DNA from: Lachnospiraceae bacterium UBA7060 | Lineage (GTDB): Bacteria > Bacillota > Clostridia > Lachnospirales > Lachnospiraceae | NCBI GenBank assembly: GCA_002493835.1 | Contig: DLAA01000138.1 | Coordinates: forward strand, 9,222-52,712 | Direction of reading: 5' to 3' | DNA: 43,491 bases | Shown here: piece by piece, positions 1 through 8,466 of the stretch | Layout of the letters: the number at the start of each line of letters is the position of its first letter | Numbering within the stretch: position 1 is the first letter of the stretch | Program-made: the position numbers and the translations under genes | Notes under the pieces: generated by a model | Database searches by the model: none | What the model was told of the DNA's origin: nothing | Seen by the model: only the letters and a program-made list of their open reading frames with translations

Positions 1-2
1 TG

Positions 3-1094
3 GTGGCGGTCAGGATGCGCCGCAATTTTATCAAGGTCAATGATAAGATTTTGGAGGTTGCTTCCGATGACGGTGATCTGACGAAAGTGTTAAACATCAC
101 CTCCGGGGATGAGCTGGAAGTGATCGGAAACAGTTTAAACCGTCTTTTGGAGAAGACGGGAAATACGGTCAGGGAGATCAAGGGCGGAACTGACAGCATA
201 GAGACAGAGATGAGTCATATCAACACGCATGTGTCGGGAGCGGCCGCGCAGGTGACCGGCATCAACGACACCATACACTCCATGGTGGCGGCCTCCGAGC
301 AGATTGCGGCGTCTGTCGGGACAGTCAGCGAACAAGTAGAGTTTGTGTACAGAGATATGCAGAATATCGTTGAAGTTGTCGCGGACAATACGATCGGCCT
401 GCAGGAGATCAACACGTCCTCCACAGAGTTGAACGATACGGCGCAGAATTCCTATGCGGGTATCGGGAAAAATGTGGAGATGATGTCGAGGATGCTGCAG
501 GAGGAAAAGAAGAGAGCCGAGGCGGTGCTTAAGATTAAGGAGCTTTCGGAGACGATATTGGGGATTTCCGGGCAGACCAATCTGCTGGCGCTGAATGCGT
601 CTATTGAGGCGGCAAGAGCCGGAGAGGCAGGGAAAGGCTTTGCCGTGGTGGCAGGAGAGATCGGCGTGCTGGCAGGCAATACCAATGAGGCTGCCAATGA
701 AATTCAGAAAATGAGCAAAGAGGTGGTGGAAGCCATTCAGGGGCTTGGCGCGCTGGCAGATAAGATGCTGCATTTTCTGGAGAATGAAATTTCCGGGGAT
801 TATCAGAAATTCGGCGGTCTTTCCCATGGATTTGCACAAAAATCCGATGAGATCAGGGGATCCATGGAGCAGCTTTTGAAAAATATGGAAGAGTATGCAG
901 GAGTGCTTCAAAAGATTAGAATGGCTATGGAATCCGTCGGAGGTGCCTCGGAGGAAAACAACGCGGAGATTATCCAGCTTTCAGAGCGTCTTGAGGCCAT
1001 AGACGCGGAGATGAAGAGTATAGAGACTACTGTGGAAGATACGTTTTCCGCAATTTCAGGGATGAACCGCGAACTGAGCGGTTACCGGGTATAG
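3..1094 (+). CDS. Methyl-accepting chemotaxis protein, 3' part
   Basis: This is the cytoplasmic part of a chemoreceptor that passes ligand signals to the CheA/CheW kinase complex. The reading frame is open to the left edge, so the sensor domain and membrane segments lie outside the window and the GTG at position 3 is probably not the real start. Residues about 15-60 look like the end of a HAMP linker. Residues 70-360 are the long helical signalling domain, with the highly conserved hairpin tip (IEAARAGEAGKGFAVVA) at about residues 201-217. Glu/Gln-rich heptads on both sides fit methylation helices. No terminator is visible in the 33 bp before the convergent MATE gene. The family call is firm; the sensed ligand cannot be told. 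Confidence 0.93.
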   Translation: MAVRMRRNFIKVNDKILEVASDDGDLTKVLNITSGDELEVIGNSLNRLLEKTGNTVREIKGGTDSIETEMSHINTHVSGAAAQVTGINDTIHSMVAASEQIAASVGTVSEQVEFVYRDMQNIVEVVADNTIGLQEINTSSTELNDTAQNSYAGIGKNVEMMSRMLQEEKKRAEAVLKIKELSETILGISGQTNLLALNASIEAARAGEAGKGFAVVAGEIGVLAGNTNEAANEIQKMSKEVVEAIQGLGALADKMLHFLENEISGDYQKFGGLSHGFAQKSDEIRGSMEQLLKNMEEYAGVLQKIRMAMESVGGASEENNAEIIQLSERLEAIDAEMKSIETTVEDTFSAISGMNRELSGYRV

Positions 1095-1127
1095 TGCAGA
1101 CATTTTCTTTTCACTGCTTTGGGTTTA

Positions 1128-2492
1128 TTATCTGGTCAAATCCTGCACCCATTTGTATTTCCTGAAACGTGCCATAACCCAGGGGATTTTGCCCACCTCG
1201 TCCAGACAGGTACAGGCGTAAACCGCTAAGGGAGACCAGTGCAGGACAAAGGCCCCGATAAGAGCCAGGGGAATGGCGATGAACCACATACAGACGATCA
1301 GACTGTATAGGTCAAAGATGGTATCGCCGCCTCCGTCCAGGACACCATTGATGGTGACGGTGTTTATGCACCGCCCGATCATATAGAAGGCCATGATTAC
1401 CATCATTCCTGTAAGATATTGTTGTGCTTGGTCTGTCAGAATCACCATATGTAGAATAAATGGCGTCACCGCGAGCACAAGCGCGGTTGACATAAAACCT
1501 ATGCCATAGGAAATATTTTTCAGCTTGATGCCATATGCTTTGCCTAGGCTTAAGCGCCCAGCCCCGAGTTCATTTCCAACTATGATTCCCGCCGCGCTGC
1601 CAATGCCGTTGCACATACAGCAGATCAGATCACGGACAACCGCCGCTACAGAGTTTGCCGCTGCAGCGTCCGCGCCCATGTGTCCCATAATCGCAGTGTA
1701 GGAAGTAAAGCCGATTCCCCAGCATAAGGAACCGCCAAGGAGAGGCAGGCACTGTCTCAAAAAATCTGCTTTTAACTGCTTTGCCTGTTGTAGAAATCTG
1801 CCAAATACTGGGTGGATATAGGAACTTTGCGATGATACGGCGATGCAGAGGGAAAGCTCCACAATACGGGAAATCGTGGTGGCGAGCGCAGCGCCTTTCG
1901 CCTGCATCCGTGGTGCACCAAGCAGTCCAAATATGAATACGGCGTTCAAGGTTATATTTAGGACAACGGCACAGGAACTAATAACTGCTCCAGGTTTTAC
2001 GTGGTCCGACACTTTCATCATGGTGAGATAACATTGAGATATTCCCGTGAGCAGGTAGGACCAGCCTGCTATACGCAGATAGGAGCTTCCTATGGCGATC
2101 AGGGAGGTATCGCTCGCGAAAATATGCATAAGTTGTCCCGGCATCAGTTCGCATGCCAGAAAAAATAGAATGGATATGATGCCGCAAAACCGGAGAATCA
2201 TATTAAAAATATCTTCCAGTGTCTGCCTATCGCCTTTTCCCCAATACTGGGCGCCGAGAATAGCCCCGGCTGCAGTTATGGCGCCAAGGAACATATTCTG
2301 GACAAACTGGATCTGGGTTGCCAGGGAGACGGCTGTCATCTCATCCTGCGCAATCTTGCCCAGCATCAAGGCATCGCCCGCGGCGACTGCCGCCAGCATC
2401 AGGCTTTGCAGCATGATGGGCAGGGCAAGTCTCGTCAGATTTTTGTAAAATTCTTTTTGATCAATCAATACTTTTGTCTCTTTTTCTCTCAT
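1128..2492 (-). CDS. MATE family multidrug/Na+ efflux transporter
   Basis: This encodes a 454-residue polytopic inner-membrane protein with about 12 hydrophobic segments, the usual size of MATE exporters, which expel cationic compounds in exchange for Na+ or H+. Features typical of the family include the N-terminal LPIMLQSLMLAAVAAGDALM stretch, the repeated two-bundle arrangement and the Gly/Ala-rich segment around GSAAGIIVGNELGAG in the second half. The start codon at 2492 has only a weak AGG upstream. A TTGACA-like promoter lies about 75-100 bp further up. It converges on the chemoreceptor gene and diverges from the gene at 2715. Its substrate cannot be predicted. Confidence 0.93.
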   Translation of the reverse strand: MREKETKVLIDQKEFYKNLTRLALPIMLQSLMLAAVAAGDALMLGKIAQDEMTAVSLATQIQFVQNMFLGAITAAGAILGAQYWGKGDRQTLEDIFNMILRFCGIISILFFLACELMPGQLMHIFASDTSLIAIGSSYLRIAGWSYLLTGISQCYLTMMKVSDHVKPGAVISSCAVVLNITLNAVFIFGLLGAPRMQAKGAALATTISRIVELSLCIAVSSQSSYIHPVFGRFLQQAKQLKADFLRQCLPLLGGSLCWGIGFTSYTAIMGHMGADAAAANSVAAVVRDLICCMCNGIGSAAGIIVGNELGAGRLSLGKAYGIKLKNISYGIGFMSTALVLAVTPFILHMVILTDQAQQYLTGMMVIMAFYMIGRCINTVTINGVLDGGGDTIFDLYSLIVCMWFIAIPLALIGAFVLHWSPLAVYACTCLDEVGKIPWVMARFRKYKWVQDLTR

Positions 2493-2566
2493 GATAACCT
2501 ACACTTCAATGATTTTTATGCCGGTCAACAGCACATCATTACAAACGGACTGTGCTGCGTCCAGGC

Positions 2567-2595
2567 GTATTATTGTTAAGATATCATATTGTCAG
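2567..2595 (-). promoter_or_regulatory. Promoter of the MATE gene
   Basis: On the minus strand CTGACA (2590-2595) and TAATAC (2567-2572) are separated by 17 bp, a good match to a vegetative sigma-A promoter. It leaves a leader of about 70 nt before the MATE start at 2492. Confidence 0.6.
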
Positions 2596-2676
2596 AGATA
2601 AGAAAAGCCTTTTTTCCTGTTAATTGCTTCGCGATTCTTTTTTTTAATATTTCACAATGATGGCTTCTGCGGATGT

Positions 2677-2682
2677 TATAAT
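2677..2682 (+). promoter_or_regulatory. -10 box of the 2715 gene
   Basis: A perfect TATAAT sits 33 bp before the start codon at 2715. No convincing -35 hexamer is found 17 bp upstream (TTCACA is 20 bp away), so only the -10 element is claimed. Confidence 0.4.
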
Positions 2683-2714
2683 ATAAGGAAATGAGCATAA
2701 AAGAGGGGGAGCCC

Positions 2715-3455
2715 ATGAGAAAGGTCGTAAAAAATGTCATACTTGTCTTGTTGATTTTAACCTTTTTAACCTTAAGCTTTTCTACCGTTCTTTTGTCGTA
2801 TCTTTACTTTTTTGCTTCCGATGATAAGCCGCTTTCGGGGGAGTGGATAGCAGAGCTGGACATGACGGAACATGCTGTTTTCACTGCGCTTGGCTGGCTG
2901 CAGGAGATAGAAGCCGTCTCCATATCCCAGGAAGAGATGGAAACTTATATGCAGAATTTGACAATCCAGATCAATTTAACTTTGGAACAGACTGCTCAGG
3001 CTGGAGGTACATTTCAGTGTAGTGTCGTGCCGGAAAGCTATGACTCATGCAGTCAAGCTGCCTACGAGGCTTTTGCCAGGGCATTTCAGGAACTTTTGGC
3101 CAGAAGGCTTCTGATGGCAGGCTACTTAGGCAGCACGGACGAGGACGCTATTGAGGCGCTTGTGACAGAAACCTTTGGGATGTCCACAGTCTCCTATTTG
3201 ATGTCCTGTGCACCTGCTTTGCTGCCATCTCTGGAAGAGCTGCAGGCACAGTATGAGGGCAATGGCACCTATGAGACGGCGGAGAATATTCTGACTTGGC
3301 AGTTTGGAAATGACGGGGATGGCATGACAAGAGCGGAATATTATATTAAAAACGACATTCATTTGATATTGACTGAAGAAGTCAGCCCTGGTGGTGATGA
3401 TCTCCAGGATGAATATTATCCCGTGATTTATACTTTAAAGAACGCACAGGATTGA
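2715..3455 (+). CDS. Membrane-anchored protein of unknown function
   Basis: The 246-residue product has a short basic N-terminus (MRKVVKNV), one hydrophobic segment at about residues 6-30, and then an extracytoplasmic mostly helical domain rich in Glu, Gln and Ala. No catalytic motif is recognised. An in-frame ATG at 2691 exists, but the AGAGGGGGAG ribosome site at 2702-2711 points to 2715. Its stop at 3453-3455 is only 17 bp before the next start, so it is very probably co-transcribed with the D-Ala-D-Ala carboxypeptidase. A role at the cell envelope is inferred from that pairing and from the anchor, nothing more. Confidence 0.75.
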   Translation: MRKVVKNVILVLLILTFLTLSFSTVLLSYLYFFASDDKPLSGEWIAELDMTEHAVFTALGWLQEIEAVSISQEEMETYMQNLTIQINLTLEQTAQAGGTFQCSVVPESYDSCSQAAYEAFARAFQELLARRLLMAGYLGSTDEDAIEALVTETFGMSTVSYLMSCAPALLPSLEELQAQYEGNGTYETAENILTWQFGNDGDGMTRAEYYIKNDIHLILTEEVSPGGDDLQDEYYPVIYTLKNAQD

Positions 3456-3472
3456 GCGGGAAGGGAGAGAGT

Positions 3473-4924
3473 ATGAAATTTAATAGGTATAAAATAAGTT
3501 TTTTATTGCTGCCAGCAATTTTGATCTGTCTCATTTTGCCTGTACATGTAGATGCCAGTTATGAAATTGTGGGTAGCTGCCGGGCGCAGACAGATACCGG
3601 AGATACAGGCACGGTGAAAACACTGGATTATGGATATCATTACAATACATATTATTCTCTGCGGGATATTGCCATGCTGCTTGCGGATACGGATAAGGCT
3701 TTCTCGCTGGATATTACAGGGAATGCCGTATTTCTGAATCCGGGAGATAGTTATGCGCCTGTGGGTGTGGAAAATACTTCCTGGGAAGACAGTGAAAACC
3801 CAGATATTGCCCTGCGGCGGAACGAATTTAAAGTGAATGACCAGACGGTGTTTTATTTTACGATGCTTATGAAGCTGCCCTCCGGCGATTACGACTGCTT
3901 TATGATGGCAGCAGATTTGGCTATGATTTTGGATATGAATATCACTGTTCCCGAAGAGGATTCTCTGCAGATTCATACGCAGGAGCCTTTTTCTGTCTCT
4001 CCTGTGTCTCTGGAACAGGCTGGCTATTTTTATGGAGTCAACAGTGTGTTGGTGGGGGATGCCACGGCTGGGGAAATCTATTATCAGTATCAATCCGATA
4101 TCTCTTACCCAATAGCCAGCACTTCCAAACTTATGACCTGTCTTTTGACCATGGATGCCGTTTCAGCAGGACAGCTCGCCCTTGATGAGTCTGTCACGAT
4201 CTCTGACGAGGTTCAGGCCTTATCCCAATCGGGCGACGGGGTGATCCCGATGGAAGCGGGAACACAGATCACCGTGCAGGAGCTTTTGGTGGGTGCCCTT
4301 TTGCCCTCCAGCAACGAATGTGCACTGTGTCTTGCGGAAGCGATCGCCGGTTCGGAGGAAGTGTTCGTCGAAATGATGAATCAGAAAGCACAGGATTTGG
4401 GACTTTCCCAAACTGTGTTTTTCAACTGCAATGGTCTGCCTGTCTACACGGAAGATGCTATTCCGGCAAAGCGTCAGAACAGCATGAGCGCGGAGGATAT
4501 GTTCCGCCTGGTCTCACACCTTTTGAAAGTATATCCGCAGATTACTGACATTACCTCCATGGAGGAAGCTGTCTTGGATTCTATTGGCTTCGAAGCGAAA
4601 AATACCAACCCACTTTTGCGCAATCTGCCGGAAGTGACTGGACTGAAGACGGGGACTACCAACAGGGCGGGCGCCTGTCTGGTCACATCCTTGAAGGCGG
4701 GTGACGGAGCTATGGCGCACGATCTGGTGGTGGTTGTCCTGGGCACTGAGGATTCTATTGAGAGGGGGCGCGTTTCGGGACTGTTGGCAAGATATGCCCT
4801 GGATGTTTTTGATACTGGCACAAAAGAACAGGAACCTGGGGCAGACGCTCAGGTTCCTGATAAACTGCCGACGCACGCAGAGGCGGCGGTGGGCTGGGTG
4901 ATACGGACGGTGAGAGAACGTTGA
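3473..4924 (+). CDS. D-alanyl-D-alanine carboxypeptidase (S11 family)
   Basis: This 483-residue secreted penicillin-binding protein would trim the terminal D-Ala from peptidoglycan stem peptides. A signal peptide covers about residues 1-29. Residues 40-170 resemble a copper-amine-oxidase-N-type stalk domain (YYSLRDIAMLLA). The peptidase domain follows with all three active-site motifs: S216-T-S-K219, S279-S-N281 and K392-T-G394. The start at 3473 is chosen over the in-frame TTG at 3452 because AAGGGAGAG at 3461-3469 is well spaced and the signal peptide then begins correctly. The extra N-terminal domain is unusual for a classical DacA. A 9-bp inverted repeat (4830-4838 with 4850-4858) lies in the last codons. 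Confidence 0.93.
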   Translation: MKFNRYKISFLLLPAILICLILPVHVDASYEIVGSCRAQTDTGDTGTVKTLDYGYHYNTYYSLRDIAMLLADTDKAFSLDITGNAVFLNPGDSYAPVGVENTSWEDSENPDIALRRNEFKVNDQTVFYFTMLMKLPSGDYDCFMMAADLAMILDMNITVPEEDSLQIHTQEPFSVSPVSLEQAGYFYGVNSVLVGDATAGEIYYQYQSDISYPIASTSKLMTCLLTMDAVSAGQLALDESVTISDEVQALSQSGDGVIPMEAGTQITVQELLVGALLPSSNECALCLAEAIAGSEEVFVEMMNQKAQDLGLSQTVFFNCNGLPVYTEDAIPAKRQNSMSAEDMFRLVSHLLKVYPQITDITSMEEAVLDSIGFEAKNTNPLLRNLPEVTGLKTGTTNRAGACLVTSLKAGDGAMAHDLVVVVLGTEDSIERGRVSGLLARYALDVFDTGTKEQEPGADAQVPDKLPTHAEAAVGWVIRTVRER

Positions 4925-4951
4925 ACAAGGGCAGAATTTTTGGAGCTGCAG

Positions 4952-6166
4952 TCAGGGATTACATTTTTTGCAAGGCACATATCCCTGTGCGATAATGCTG
5001 TCCCGGCTTTCGGAGCTGTCTTGTCTGTTTGTGGTGGGCAGAAAACTGCAGGTTGGCCTGTGAAATTTTTTGGTCTTGACATTCAGTACGTAGGTTAGTT
5101 CGTTTGTAACCGCAGGGGCGCTCTCCTGCGGTTTTTCCACTGCAGCGGGGGCACTTTCCTCTTTCTGCGGCTGCGCGGCCGAGGAAGTTGACTGTTCGGA
5201 GGCATCAGACGTTGTTGTCTGCGCCGATGTAGTCGGAGCAGCCTTTGTGGTCTGCTTTGTAGAAGATGCCGCACTGCCGGTGGGCTCTCCGGCCTTCCAG
5301 CTATCGGAGGATGGCACGTTGAAGGATAGAGATTTGCCGTCCGTGGAAGCGATAATGGTGCCCTGCTCGTCTGTCCGGTATACTTTGACACCGTTTGTTC
5401 GGAGCGTATTCAGCGTTTCCGCGTGGGGATGGCCGTAGGAATTGCCTTCCTCACAGCTGATCACTGCATAGTCGGGGTCCACAGCCTGAAGGAAGTCTGC
5501 AGAAGTAGAATACTTGCTGCCATGGTGGCCGACTTTATATACGTCTGCCGAGAGAGCAGTCGCATCTACATTTTTCAGAATATCCTTTTCCGCTTCTTCA
5601 CCGGCGTCCCCCGTGAACAGGAACGTGCGGCTCCCGTTTTTCAGCGACAAGGCGATGGAAGAATCGTTGGGATTATCGTACTCTTTGTTTGGAGCCAGGA
5701 TGGTTATCGTGGCGGTGCCCAGAGAATATGTGGAGTTGACTTTCGGGGTCAAAGCCTTGAGGCGTTTATCATCCAAAGACTGGATCAGTTTTTGATAGGC
5801 TTTGTTGTCCCTTTCAAAGTTGGAGACAAACACTTTGGAGATATCAAATTTTGTAATAATTACGGGAGCACCGCCAATATGGTCAGTGTCCGGATGAGTC
5901 AAAATCAGGTAATCCAGCTGGGTTATCTTTTGTTTTTGCAGGTAATTCTGGATGGCCGTGCCCTTGGAGTCATCTCCCGTATCGATCAGCATGGCGTGGC
6001 CGCCGCAGACCACAAGAGTAGAATCCCCCTGTCCCACGTCGAGAAAATGCACTTCCATTTTGTCGGGATTGGCAGCCAAAACCGGTACCGGAACGGACAG
6101 GATGCCGCCGAGCAGAATGGATACGGCCAATGCTAGATACAGAAATTTTTGATAGATTTTTTTCAT
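4952..6166 (-). CDS. Secreted ComEC-like metallo-beta-lactamase-fold hydrolase
   Basis: The 404-residue product starts with a signal peptide (MKKIYQKFLYLALAVSILLG). The start at 6166 is supported by AAAGGGGAA just upstream; the open frame extends 86 codons further but without such support. Residues about 35-270 form a metallo-beta-lactamase fold like the ComEC/Rec2 C-terminal hydrolase: FLDVGQGD, then the metal-binding THPDTDHIGG, TGDAGEEAE and GHHGSKYS. A Ser/Thr/Ala/Gln-rich linker of about 70 residues follows. The last about 50 residues (FHRPTC ... YVPCKKCNP) make a small Cys-containing domain also seen at the end of secreted nucleases. It may act on extracellular nucleic acid or a nucleotide; the substrate is inferred. 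Confidence 0.88.
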   Translation of the reverse strand: MKKIYQKFLYLALAVSILLGGILSVPVPVLAANPDKMEVHFLDVGQGDSTLVVCGGHAMLIDTGDDSKGTAIQNYLQKQKITQLDYLILTHPDTDHIGGAPVIITKFDISKVFVSNFERDNKAYQKLIQSLDDKRLKALTPKVNSTYSLGTATITILAPNKEYDNPNDSSIALSLKNGSRTFLFTGDAGEEAEKDILKNVDATALSADVYKVGHHGSKYSTSADFLQAVDPDYAVISCEEGNSYGHPHAETLNTLRTNGVKVYRTDEQGTIIASTDGKSLSFNVPSSDSWKAGEPTGSAASSTKQTTKAAPTTSAQTTTSDASEQSTSSAAQPQKEESAPAAVEKPQESAPAVTNELTYVLNVKTKKFHRPTCSFLPTTNRQDSSESRDSIIAQGYVPCKKCNP

Positions 6167-6259
6167 AAGAAATTCCCCTTTCCGCATGATATCATGATTC
6201 TGTTTTGCAGAATCGTAAAATGAAAAAGTATGAAGATGTTTTTGTTGTGGGATTCTTTT

Positions 6260-6268
6260 AGTATAGCA
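6260..6268 (-). promoter_or_regulatory. Extended -10 promoter of the MBL-fold gene
   Basis: On the minus strand TGCTATACT (6260-6268) is an extended -10 element. The -35 region is weak. The leader to the start at 6166 would be about 90 nt. Confidence 0.5.
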
Positions 6269-6344
6269 TATTTTCAGATGGACAGCATAAGAATTTTGGT
6301 TAGATATGTGAAATGCTGTGGGTTTCTCAACTGGCGGATGTCTA

Positions 6345-6373
6345 TTGTAAATCGTCTTTGAACGTGGTAAACT
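6345..6373 (+). promoter_or_regulatory. Promoter of the CxxC-repeat gene
   Basis: TTGTAA (6345-6350) and TAAACT (6368-6373) are separated by 17 bp and lie about 50 bp before the start at 6425. The gene has its own promoter, divergent from the MBL-fold gene. Confidence 0.5.
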
Positions 6374-6424
6374 ATTTAATAACCATACAACAAATTTGCC
6401 CATAACATAAAGGAAGTGATGCAA

Positions 6425-7783
6425 ATGACGTTAAACAAAATGTGCAAGCAACTATTAACCCTGCTTCTTATCGTATTCCTGCTACCACTCAATGCGGAAG
6501 CGACTACAACAACTGAATACAAGACAGACACTCTGACATGTTACCTGGAAAGATTGTATTATGAGTTTGAGCTGGACAATTCAACAGACAACAAGATTGA
6601 GTTCGTCAACTACAAATACACTGGCGAAGCCAATTACAAGATTTTAATAGAAATGGCGGACACAAATTCAAAGTTTACAGATCTAAAAACCGGAAAATAC
6701 AGAAGTGGACAAATACCGGCGACTTTTCATTGCGCATTATATAAACCATCAAACAACGGATGGATAATAGACAGAGATGGGATTAGTTATACCATAGACA
6801 TAACATTTGTAGATTCTGCAAACAAACATATTCAGGGAACTATGACAGCACAGTTCGGTACAAAAGGCAAGAGCGGACATTTCATAGGATTCTCGATGTC
6901 ATCTGGAATATTTGACTTTACAGTAGGCGGAAATAACAGTGCCACTATAGAAAAGAACAACACAACAGGCAATAGCGATACTACAGATTCGTCTACATTT
7001 AAGATGGTGACCTGCCCAGCCTGTAATGGCAAAGGAGTATGCCAAAACTGCAATGGAACAGGTATAGAACAAAACAGTTTGTCGGATAAGCAAAAAAAAT
7101 CAGACAGTTTGTCGGATGAGCTAAAAAAATTAGATGAACAGATCAGCACAGAAATAGATAACAGCAAAATTATACTACAAAAATATGACAACACAGCAGG
7201 CGGAAAGCAATTAATATCGTTGAGTACACTCGGTAAGACAGCATCTGAGATGAATTCGGCCAACGATAATAAAAAAGATGCAAACAGCAATCAGATCTGT
7301 TCAGTATGCAGCGGTACCAAAGTATGTCCGACGTGCAATGGAACAGGTACCATAGCAGAAAAAACTGAGCAAAGCTTTAATACAAACAAAGACAGCAGCA
7401 TCTCTCTCGAAAATACAGTGCCAAATAAAAGCGATACTACTGTAACATCAAAATCCAGCGTACACTGTACATATTGCAATGATCATGGTGATTGTCCTAC
7501 ATGCGGCGGTTTAGGCGGTTGTGATAACTGTACAGGTGATGGTATCATCGACTGCGACAGATGTTATAATGGAATCTGCTCAGAATGTGCAGGATATGGA
7601 ACAATAGACCAGTACACGATAAACGGCGTCAAAACGAGAAAGTGCACATATTGTAACAACGGTTCATGCAAAAGCTGCAAGGGTTATGGATATAAGGATT
7701 GCCCAAAATGTGATCATGGAGAATGCCCAAAGTGCAAAGATACTTATATTTGCCCTTACTGTAAAGGCAAATGGAGTAACTAA
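6425..7783 (+). CDS. Secreted protein with DnaJ-like CxxC repeats
   Basis: The product is 452 residues long. A signal peptide covers about residues 1-26 (hydrophobic LLTLLLIVFLLPL then AEA). Residues 30-165 form a domain I do not recognise, likely beta-rich. From about residue 195 there are 14 CxxC motifs (28 cysteines), several in CxxCxGxG form as in the zinc-finger domain of DnaJ: two isolated pairs of motifs separated by Ser/Asn/Lys-rich linkers, then ten motifs packed together to the C-terminus. AAGGAAG at 6410-6416 suits the ATG at 6425 better than the ATG at 6419. The gene is clearly AT-richer, with AAC/ACA/ATA codons favoured, unlike its neighbours, which suggests transfer. DnaJ fingers normally work in the cytoplasm, so an exported form is odd. 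Confidence 0.75.
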   Translation: MTLNKMCKQLLTLLLIVFLLPLNAEATTTTEYKTDTLTCYLERLYYEFELDNSTDNKIEFVNYKYTGEANYKILIEMADTNSKFTDLKTGKYRSGQIPATFHCALYKPSNNGWIIDRDGISYTIDITFVDSANKHIQGTMTAQFGTKGKSGHFIGFSMSSGIFDFTVGGNNSATIEKNNTTGNSDTTDSSTFKMVTCPACNGKGVCQNCNGTGIEQNSLSDKQKKSDSLSDELKKLDEQISTEIDNSKIILQKYDNTAGGKQLISLSTLGKTASEMNSANDNKKDANSNQICSVCSGTKVCPTCNGTGTIAEKTEQSFNTNKDSSISLENTVPNKSDTTVTSKSSVHCTYCNDHGDCPTCGGLGGCDNCTGDGIIDCDRCYNGICSECAGYGTIDQYTINGVKTRKCTYCNNGSCKSCKGYGYKDCPKCDHGECPKCKDTYICPYCKGKWSN

Positions 7784-8127
7784 TACAATATTACCTTAAC
7801 GTATTGTGCCGGCTGCAAACTCATTGTCCATTCCGTTTTTTACAGAACAAGCCTTATAATCGATACAAATCCAGCACAGAACATCGTCCCATCCTCTACA
7901 CTAATCTGTTAACCTGTGGAAAGTTGTTTGAACATTTGACAGAGATAGACCGGACTTGCAAAGAGCGCATGGATCGATCGTATCTGAACCGAAATGGCGA
8001 AGCAGGAGGGCGTGACTGAATCCCTCAGAGCCGCTGACCAAATGGGATTGGATTTTGTGCCGCATGAATAGTACTCGCAACCGTGCGGGGGAAATAATAC
8101 TGACTGAACTTGTATATGTTTAATTGA

Positions 8128-8163
8128 ATGCCCGTTATCGGCTGTATGGCTGATAACGGGCAT
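8128..8163. other. Perfect 12-bp stem-loop
   Basis: ATGCCCGTTATC (8128-8139) and its exact complement (8152-8163) flank a 12-nt loop. No T-run follows on either strand, so it is a poor intrinsic terminator. It may be the end of a decayed minus-strand gene or a protein-binding dyad. Confidence 0.5.
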
Positions 8164-8300
8164 AAAGTTTACTTCTGCAGCTCAATAAACTTGTATTTTC
8201 CCCGCTCTTTGGTGCTTTTGATGAGATTTTAACCCACTCCTTTGGACGACAAAAAGTTTGAGGCATCTTGCTGATGAATTCAGAACTTCAGGAATTTGGG

Positions 8301-8327
8301 TTGCGAAGCTTGAAAATTTCTGATAAT
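8301..8327 (+). promoter_or_regulatory. Possible promoter of the LacI-family gene
   Basis: TTGCGA (8301-8306) and GATAAT (8322-8327) are 15 bp apart, shorter than ideal. The expected transcription start falls at the beginning of the operator at 8334-8354, which supports the assignment. Confidence 0.35.
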
Positions 8328-8333
8328 CTTGTG

Positions 8334-8354
8334 TTGTGCAACCGATTGCGCACT
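8334..8354. promoter_or_regulatory. LacI/GalR-type operator 1 (autoregulatory)
   Basis: The core GCAACCGATTGC has the central CG and flanking half-sites GCAA/TTGC typical of LacI/GalR operators. Fourteen bases (CAACCGATTGCGCA, 8339-8352) are identical to operator 2 at 9940-9953. It lies about 115 bp before the regulator's start, just after a possible -10 box, as expected for autoregulation. Confidence 0.75.
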
Positions 8355-8466
8355 GCGCCTGCGGTGTGTGGGAAAGTGCAGAGTAAAATGAAATGACTGG
8401 GGCAGTCCAGATTGAAGTCTCAAACTTACTTTAGCCGCTGGCAGCTGCCCTGACGTGAGGGAGATA

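Larger units (their letters stand above)
7784..8466. other. Gene-poor gap between the CxxC gene and lacI-type gene
   Basis: No open frame here looks like a protein. A 71-codon frame at 7804-8019 lacks a ribosome site and a sensible composition. On the minus strand about 8169-8229 reads as 18 plausible C-terminal codons (ending KYKFIELQK and a stop) with a stop just upstream, perhaps the tail of a decayed gene. The stem-loop at 8128-8163 lies directly beyond that tail. The right-hand end holds the operator and probable promoter of the LacI-family gene. Confidence 0.5.

Noticed and set aside
6167..6424. 86-codon N-terminal extension of the MBL-fold protein
   Set aside because: It would remove the clear signal peptide from the N-terminus, and AAAGGGGAA supports the start at 6166.
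7804..8019. 71-codon open frame in the gap after the CxxC gene
   Set aside because: No ribosome site, and its composition (many Arg, Cys, His and Tyr without pattern) does not look like a protein.
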